Shown: positions 57,876 to 64,000 of the stretch, one piece after another
How positions within the stretch are numbered: the first letter of the stretch is position 1
Layout: each line of letters starts with the position of its first letter
Assembly: GCA_009733775.1 (NCBI GenBank)
Contig: WOGZ01000066.1
Span: forward strand, 1 to 64,000
DNA from: Alectoria sarmentosa
Taxonomy: Eukaryota; Ascomycota; Lecanoromycetes; Lecanorales; Parmeliaceae
DNA length: 64,000 bases
Reading direction: 5' to 3'
Notes under the pieces: generated by a model
The model's input: the letters and a program-made list of their open reading frames with translations, nothing else
Told to the model about the DNA's origin: nothing
The model's database searches: none
Position numbers and translations under genes: made by a program

Positions 57876-60627
57876 TCATCTCCGTTTCCACAGCCCCAAA
57901 AGTAAGTACAGTACAACGCCAACAGCCTTGATCATAGCGTCTGCTGCAAATCGCCAAAACACAATCGCAATGAAGACAACGCTTCCTTGGGTGATCTGCA
58001 GCGCAGGCCCGAATTTGATCATGTCTGTGCTTGGGACGTTGATGATGGTCACTGCGAGGACGACATTGCTGGAGATCCAGTAGAAAACTATCAGCGTCCG
58101 CATGGATCTGTAATAGCGGTCCACCGCGCCTGCTTCGTTGAATGTGGGTGCTGCATTTACTGGCCTGTCTCCACGAAGCAACGCCAACTGGGCTTCATAG
58201 TCTTCGTCAATGTCCGTGTCACTGATCGGGATTCTGACGATGCCGGATGCGGTTTGGTTGACAGTGCCCAGTGGTACGGCGCTGCCGGACACGCCCCAGG
58301 AGACGTCATGGATATTGCAAAAGGCGTACACACTCACGAGATTAACGGACGTTGGCAGGAATAGAATATATTGGATTATCTAAGGAGGTTAATTAGCAGC
58401 ATGATTTTCGCAGACCGGAATCATAATGAAAGGATCGAGAAGATCGCCTACCGAACTGAACATATGCCAAGGGGAAAAGAAGAGCATGGATACGACTAGC
58501 CAAGTCGCATAAGTCACGAGGATCGGAATGACTAAGGACCAGAAAAGCTGTGTACCGAAAAGATGGGATACTGTGGATGACGGAGCCTGACTGACATGTA
58601 CGATTATGGTGATAAAGGCGAATACCATATATCTACGAAACGATTAGTTCCTTTACGATAAGGCGACCGCCACTTCGCTTACACCATGAGTAGAGTCCAG
58701 AGGTACGAGACTCCACTGTAGAATCTATGAGCTTCAGCGGGTCGATTCCCAAGTGCTAGGATGAAACTGAAGAGCAAGTTAAGGAGGTAAATGGCCCGAA
58801 AAAATTGTGACAAGATATAGCCCGTCCTGCCATACAAAGACTCGTCGCTAAGTGAAATCGTGGTAATGTGGAAGGTCAGGTAGAACAGGCCCTGTTGAAA
58901 GATAATTGTTAAACGTATAGACACGGCGACGGGTAGCAATATACATACAATGGAGAACCAAGTTAAAGACATACTCATAGCTTGATATGCAAATTGGAGA
59001 CTCAGTGCCATCTTTCGAAGAAGGCTATGTGAAGTCTGTAGTATTCGCGAGAAATTCAGTAGGGAGTATAAAGATGCAAAAGTATTCCCATTGAGCCATC
59101 TCCGACGTTGTAAGAGATATTCAGAGAGATGGGTGGGTACATCCACTTCTGCATAAGCAGAAGCAACATACAGCAGTTTCCATGAGCAATTCTTTTTATT
59201 GACGAGCTCAAAGGAAAGAATCCTGTCTTCTGCAAGCGCCATGTTGGTGTTCAAGACTTCAGTGCGATGATTGGACCCGCTGATGGTGATATCAGTAAGA
59301 AAGTACTTATGCAGAGGGCCATACCCTTGACGATCGTTCTGAACGGCTGTAAATCTGTAAGCTGACAATGCCCCCGAGGAGTCAAATTGATGGCCGAATA
59401 GTGACTCCAAGGGTCGATCTAGCATGCTTTTCGTCTTGTATTCAAAATGCTGCGAGGCGACGAGCGGATTTAGCAAGGAGCTCAGGGAACCTGTCTTGTA
59501 CTCCCCAACGGCACACCCACAGGCTGGGTCGCGGCTGAATGTGTCCCACAAATAGTAGAAGGCGTGATTGACTGGTACTGTGGAAGCATCGAGTAGAATG
59601 CATACGTTGGGATCGAGACTGTCACCAAAGGCCTGAAATAGCCATCGATGAGAATTTACTCTCCTTTGATTCTTTTCCTTCAGACAAAATACTATTTGGC
59701 ATGGCACCTGGTTTCTTGGTATTATTGTAACTCGATCCCCCTTGACCTCGACGCGGCATTGTGTCGAATACTGGAGTTCCATTTAGCTTCACAATGCATT
59801 CCACGGGAGCTGCCTACCTCGTAAATATGAGCGACAACATTTTTGCCGTCGACCTGTGACACTGCCACACCCTCTTGATAGACTCCTAGACCTGCTAGCA
59901 AAGCCAGACTCTTTGGATGGATCTTGCTGCGGCCATCGCTGATGATGCAAATAACGATCTTCTTCCAAGCTTCCTTGCCCCAGATTTTGCTTCTGGCTCT
60001 TGAGCAAAGGTGTTCAACATTTTTCATCACAGCCTTCAAAGTCCTGCCTAGCAATACCTCATCTTCATTATACATGGTCACTGCAACGAGCAATTCGGTC
60101 TTGCGAGGCTTGGCAAACAAGTGAGAACGGAGGACGTAACCCTGCTCGCGGAATTCCGAAGGATCGCCAGTGACGGCAGAATAGCGCGCATGCGTGAACT
60201 CGTCCCTCTCCGGTGGTTGTGCATGAGGTATCTGATTCAAAAGTCGAGGCGCTATGGGACAGTCCATAACGAGGTTGCCGTTAAACAAAGGGACCGTCTG
60301 GAGGTTCTGCGGGCCAGCGTTGGCCGCACGCCTCGCAGCTTCCTCATACTGCGCCTGTATAGTCTTTGTGTGAGCGCCACGAGGCTGCAGGATAGGGTCG
60401 TGTTCATGCTCGATATATTCGTTGGGATCCTGGGTGGGTACGACAGTGAAGAGTCTGTCTTGATCTCCAGTCGGGTAGTCGTAGATTGGATATGCGTCTG
60501 GTGCTTGTGGAGCAAGATTGTCGTCAATGTCATCGTACGAGTCACTGTGGCCATGTTGGCTTTCGATATCATCAGCAAGCGGCCGGTTTACAGGTGAGAA
60601 ACTTATGCGAGGGCTGTTGTCCTCCAT
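57876..60627 (-). CDS. Chitin synthase, division 1 (class I-III type), diverged
   Basis: Plasma-membrane GT2 enzyme that makes chitin from UDP-GlcNAc. Five exons (60627-59818, 59770-58949, 58891-58683, 58632-58452 and 58379-57876) keep phase throughout and give about 841 residues. The N-terminal region matches the family well: LFNGNLVMDCPIAP, DEFTHARYSAVTGDP, VTMYNEDEVLLGRT, WKKIVICIISDGR and LFCLKEKNQRRVNSHRW. The core keeps LAEDRILSFELV and the product-site QRRRWLNG, and the tail has SPWHMFSS and VYAFCNIHDVSWG with multiple membrane helices. Usually invariant spots differ: DVGTKP is DASTVP, GGACGE is GCAVGE, and LPGAFSAYR is DSSGALSAYR. The start at MEDNSPRISF (60627) is preferred over an upstream in-frame non-ATG extension. 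Intact frame but probably a specialised or decaying paralogue. Confidence 0.88.
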
Positions 60628-61007
60628 GGATGTGATGCTCCATTCCTTGGCGGTGCGTGAGGCTCGACGCGCGCTCGACAGATGCTGAGCTGGCAAGATA
60701 TTATATTGGACTACTGCGGCATACACGTAAAAGCACTTACCTAACTGCAGTAACGTTACATGTAACTTGTAAGCCAAAAGCTGTCTTATGATCTAGCCTC
60801 TGCCCTAAAGTCTTCTTTAATGTGCCCCCAATGATGCCAAGAGGATCGCTGTCTTAGGCGTGGGCGTGACCCGAGAGCCCCGCCTCCCTGCGAGGTGAGC
60901 GGTAGATGTTGCTCATTAACATTGCCATTACTGTATCTCTATCCCTCTGCGACCCCAATCATATTACTACGACCGAGAGGGTGGTCAATTGTCATTCGTA
61001 AATATTA
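60628..61007. promoter_or_regulatory. Divergent promoter, chitin synthase / large unknown gene
   Basis: 380 bp between the two start codons. No ORF and no specific element recognised. Confidence 0.45.
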
Positions 61008-64000
61008 ATGTCTGCGGTTGGCAAGATACAAGCTGCTTGGGCGGCAGCGAGCAATGAGACTACATTAGCTCTCGCAAATCTCAACTTTGATTTCTCCCTC
61101 ATCAAGGTGGAGGCCCCCGTAGAATTCAAAGACCTGGGGGCAGCGTTGTCTATCAAACGCCGCTCGGCCGCCGAGCATGGAACGAGCCACTCGACTGCCC
61201 GGAAGCTCGGCAGTCTCTTCGAACAGATCTTACCCTCCACTCCCCGCTTGTTCAAAGCATACGGCCTCCGTGCCTCTGAGATTGCACAATCTCCCTTGGT
61301 GAATCCCAAAGGAAATAAAGCATACGGACCATTCGCTGAGCATACTGGAGTTGACGGAACGACTATCTGGGCTGCGGCAACTTCTGGGACCAGTGCTCTT
61401 GCTGTCCATCTTTTGGCTTGTATGCTGGCTCGAATTTGGTCGGCCTCAGAAGCGATCGGCATTTGGGAGCAGATTTTGGTAGCCAGAAAGAAAGAATTGC
61501 TCGACTTCTCTGACACAGGAGCAATCCATCTTCAAAGTCTTGCGGCGGCCCAGCTTTCTCTGTCCAGGGAGCAGCTAGCAGACTGGGACGCCAGCGCTCG
61601 TGCATGGCTCCGGGCGGCTGATGCTGTGAAGAAGATTCGGCAGAAGCAGCTTAATCTGATTGTCGAGAATCTTGATATCCCAGTCAACCGGAAGATGGAT
61701 GTCTATACAAGTGTGATGCAAGCTTGGAAGACTGCAATGATCACAATGGATAAATTAGTCGGTGGAATGGGACACAGTGTCCAAGATGGCTCCGTGCTCC
61801 TCGGTTTGTCTTCTTGGCATCTGTATCCAGACATCATTGTACTTGGTAAAATGACAGCGGAAATGAAGCAAGGAGACGGGCTCATTGCCCCAGGCGGAAT
61901 TGTGACTATCGGACTACAAGGTGTTAACGCCAATCATGATCGTGGCGTGTACTGGTCTTTGCCGTTGGCTCATGTGAGATTTTATGGAGATCCAATAAAA
62001 GCCGAAGGCTCCATCAGCCTGGATTCTTCGAGAGTCTCTATTGATCAGCTTCTACTTGTTGCGCTGGGGTCTCTGATAGCTTCGTGGTCTCCCCATGGTT
62101 CTAATGTCAAGGACTCTTTAAAGTTGCTGCCCATCATGTGGCAATCCTGCGAGAGCGAGATTGCCAGAAATCTGGACTCAAAGGCTAAAAGAACCTTCTT
62201 AGAGATGAACTGGCTTCGACTGTTGGCAGAAAGCTCGAGTCAATATCTTGTGTCAAGTGACCGCGATCAAGAAGTATTGAGAAGACTTATCAACTTAGGG
62301 CAGAGACGGGCTCATTTCTTTGGCCGTTATCCACAACCCATCACGATGTTGGGGTTGACGGCAGCTGCTCTTGTAAAGATCATGAAGGACGAGGAGAGGA
62401 AAATTTCCTTGTTGCGTAGGCTTGCAGCCAAATGCAAGACCGATAATGACAGCCTCATCATCAGAGTCCGTCGCATGCCCAAAACAGACTCTCGAACGGA
62501 GGAGCCGACGTTCGAATTTGCCACAGCTCTGCCCGAGGAGATTCAAGATTCCAATGACGCGGAGAAGAAATACCGGTTCAAACGTTGGAGAGAACGAGGA
62601 GCAGCTCCTGATGGAGATTCGAGAGCTTCTTCTGATCAGGCCAATTACATCGAGGATTTCCTCGAGTACAACAAGCAATCGATAGAGGCTGCTGAAAATC
62701 TGACATGGTTTGAATGGGATAATCCACCCAACTTTTTCCGCAACGTACCACTCGCGGAAACAGAAGATCAAACTCAATCTGCTCGCCCTACAAAAGCGTC
62801 AAGTCGTTGGAAGCTGCCCAAACGAGGTTCTCGTTCGGATACAAACAAGAACGCTAAGACCTGTGCAAAGTTCGAGTTCCTCTACGGAGACCTGAACAAA
62901 GCTGCCCTTTTCCGGAGATCCGACCGAGACATAATCACCGATGACCTACGCGTGACTGTCGCGGACATTACAGATGCCTTTCTATCCAATTCTATCGCCG
63001 TGAAGCTTTTTTTAGAACACCTTGGAGCAAAATGGTCCCTCATGGAGAGAGTACCAGGTCAATCCCTCGGCGAGATTCGACTGGAATCCTCGGTAATTCA
63101 GCAATCGTTGAGAACTTTAGCCACGGTGGTCAAAGTGTACAGATTACTCCCAAATGCAACTGTCCCTCTAAGCATTGTCTCCTTTGGGCCTCTTTCAGAC
63201 GCTCAGTGGATTCGGCCCGACCTAAGTCTAGTTAGGCAAAGCGATCCGGGATTATTTCCGACACTTTTGCTCCCATTCTCCCTTACAAGGCCTCAGACGT
63301 TCTCGTGCATAGCAATGTTCGAGTCTGGGGGTTTCAACTTTCAGCCGGACTACCTCGATCGTGTCATGGCCATATCCGTAGGCGATTCCATCTATGTGGC
63401 CGCCCCTCTTTTATGCGATCCGTCCATACAGCCAGAACCTCATGAAGTCCGTAGAATAGTCGGCAACATTGGAAGAGCAGGATTAGCTCTACTCATACCT
63501 CTTACTGGGCCGAAGACGAAACAGCTTGATGTCGAATCCTACCAGTTGATAAATCACAATCGCTTTGACGGCAAATTGGAGGACTGCTTTCAAAGCACCA
63601 CTCTTCACCTTGCATTTTCAGGCTATGAACTACCAATGGACTTTGGTGAGCACGGCGGCCGAAACAGAGAAGCGTTCTTCCTAGAGTCGTTGGTCTCTGT
63701 CCATGATCGCGGCGAATGGATAGCCGATCTTGACATTCTCTCAACATTTGACGACCCAAAATTCCAATGCATAGTCGACCAACCCAGCTGCCTGGCCGGC
63801 CGTCCACGTCAAATCCCAAGCTTTCCTCTGGTCTCCATTGATAGTTGGCAAGAACTGCTCGAAATGCCATTAGATGCAGCTGTCGTACGAGCACGGAACA
63901 ACTGGCTCGGTCGACTAGCTGCTGCCTCGGTGAGCGTTAGTTTGGGGTATAGTGCCATTCTCTTCACGGGCAGCGCTTGCTGGAAGTGTGCGGAGAAGAC
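61008..64000 (+). CDS. Large protein of unknown function, 3' end beyond window
   Basis: An uninterrupted frame runs from the ATG at 61008 (MSAVGKIQAAWAAASNETT) to the last base, about 997 codons with no stop and no need for an intron. The product is soluble-looking: early Leu/Ala-rich segments (SGTSALAVHLLACMLARIW) may be one membrane-associated helix, followed by a long mixed region, a charged segment (KYRFKRWRERG), a Lys/Arg/Ser stretch (SSRWKLPKRGSRSDTNKNAK), and a C-terminal part with DRGEWIADLDIL, NWLGRLAAASV and a Cys pair CWKC. I recognise no named domain. Codon use matches flanking genes. The length and absence of stops make it a real gene. Confidence 0.85.
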   Translation, partial: MSAVGKIQAAWAAASNETTLALANLNFDFSLIKVEAPVEFKDLGAALSIKRRSAAEHGTSHSTARKLGSLFEQILPSTPRLFKAYGLRASEIAQSPLVNPKGNKAYGPFAEHTGVDGTTIWAAATSGTSALAVHLLACMLARIWSASEAIGIWEQILVARKKELLDFSDTGAIHLQSLAAAQLSLSREQLADWDASARAWLRAADAVKKIRQKQLNLIVENLDIPVNRKMDVYTSVMQAWKTAMITMDKLVGGMGHSVQDGSVLLGLSSWHLYPDIIVLGKMTAEMKQGDGLIAPGGIVTIGLQGVNANHDRGVYWSLPLAHVRFYGDPIKAEGSISLDSSRVSIDQLLLVALGSLIASWSPHGSNVKDSLKLLPIMWQSCESEIARNLDSKAKRTFLEMNWLRLLAESSSQYLVSSDRDQEVLRRLINLGQRRAHFFGRYPQPITMLGLTAAALVKIMKDEERKISLLRRLAAKCKTDNDSLIIRVRRMPKTDSRTEEPTFEFATALPEEIQDSNDAEKKYRFKRWRERGAAPDGDSRASSDQANYIEDFLEYNKQSIEAAENLTWFEWDNPPNFFRNVPLAETEDQTQSARPTKASSRWKLPKRGSRSDTNKNAKTCAKFEFLYGDLNKAALFRRSDRDIITDDLRVTVADITDAFLSNSIAVKLFLEHLGAKWSLMERVPGQSLGEIRLESSVIQQSLRTLATVVKVYRLLPNATVPLSIVSFGPLSDAQWIRPDLSLVRQSDPGLFPTLLLPFSLTRPQTFSCIAMFESGGFNFQPDYLDRVMAISVGDSIYVAAPLLCDPSIQPEPHEVRRIVGNIGRAGLALLIPLTGPKTKQLDVESYQLINHNRFDGKLEDCFQSTTLHLAFSGYELPMDFGEHGGRNREAFFLESLVSVHDRGEWIADLDILSTFDDPKFQCIVDQPSCLAGRPRQIPSFPLVSIDSWQELLEMPLDAAVVRARNNWLGRLAAASVSVSLGYSAILFTGSACWKCAEK

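Overview
The window comes from a filamentous ascomycete (Pezizomycotina). The coding genes carry short introns (about 45-110 bp) with GTATGT/GTAAGT-like donors and CTAAC/CTGAC-like branch sites. The gene set is typical of that group: a UstYa/DUF3328 protein, a HeLo-domain protein, DUF6594, a division-1 chitin synthase, ATG5, PRP28, PRP39, STE24 and mevalonate kinase. I could not fix the class or genus from the sequence.

Two compartments meet at about 17.3 kb. Bases 1-17,300 are extremely AT-rich and look like repeat-induced point mutation (RIP): ancestral CA/TG is turned into TA on both strands, and conserved retrotransposon residues are changed by G-to-A or C-to-T. I resolved three LTR elements by their paired LTRs and target-site duplications. 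The first is a Ty3/Gypsy chromovirus at 1253-10611 (260-bp LTRs, TSD AATTA). The second is a non-autonomous LTR element nested in it at 2202-4193 (171-bp LTRs, TSD TTTAA), filled with minisatellite-like repeats. The third lies at 11474-16462 (181-bp LTRs, TSD GAAAT/AAAAT) and has an internally duplicated body. The AT-rich block ends inside a truncated succinyl-CoA ligase beta gene.

From 17.3 to 39.9 kb the DNA is accessory in character. It holds the broken succinyl-CoA ligase gene, a mitochondrial HTD2-type dehydratase, a GPI-anchored repeat surface protein, a Kex2-processed repeat-peptide precursor divergent from a UstYa-family oxidase gene, a HeLo-domain cell-death protein, a DUF6594 membrane protein, an aldehyde dehydrogenase pseudogene, an unknown multi-pass membrane protein, and small dispersed repeats. 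The precursor/UstYa pair (25007-28354) is the best candidate for an undescribed system: a fungal RiPP of the ustiloxin/dikaritin type with five near-identical core repeats.

From 39.98 to 56 kb is a conserved housekeeping block: a possible RPA14-like protein, STE24 and mevalonate kinase (divergent), PRP39, a DenD-like dehydrogenase and an L-lactate dehydrogenase (divergent), and PRP28 and ATG5 (divergent). From 56.6 kb to the end are an eroded NB-ARC/TPR (NLR-like) relic, a diverged chitin synthase, and a very long open reading frame of unknown function that runs off the window.
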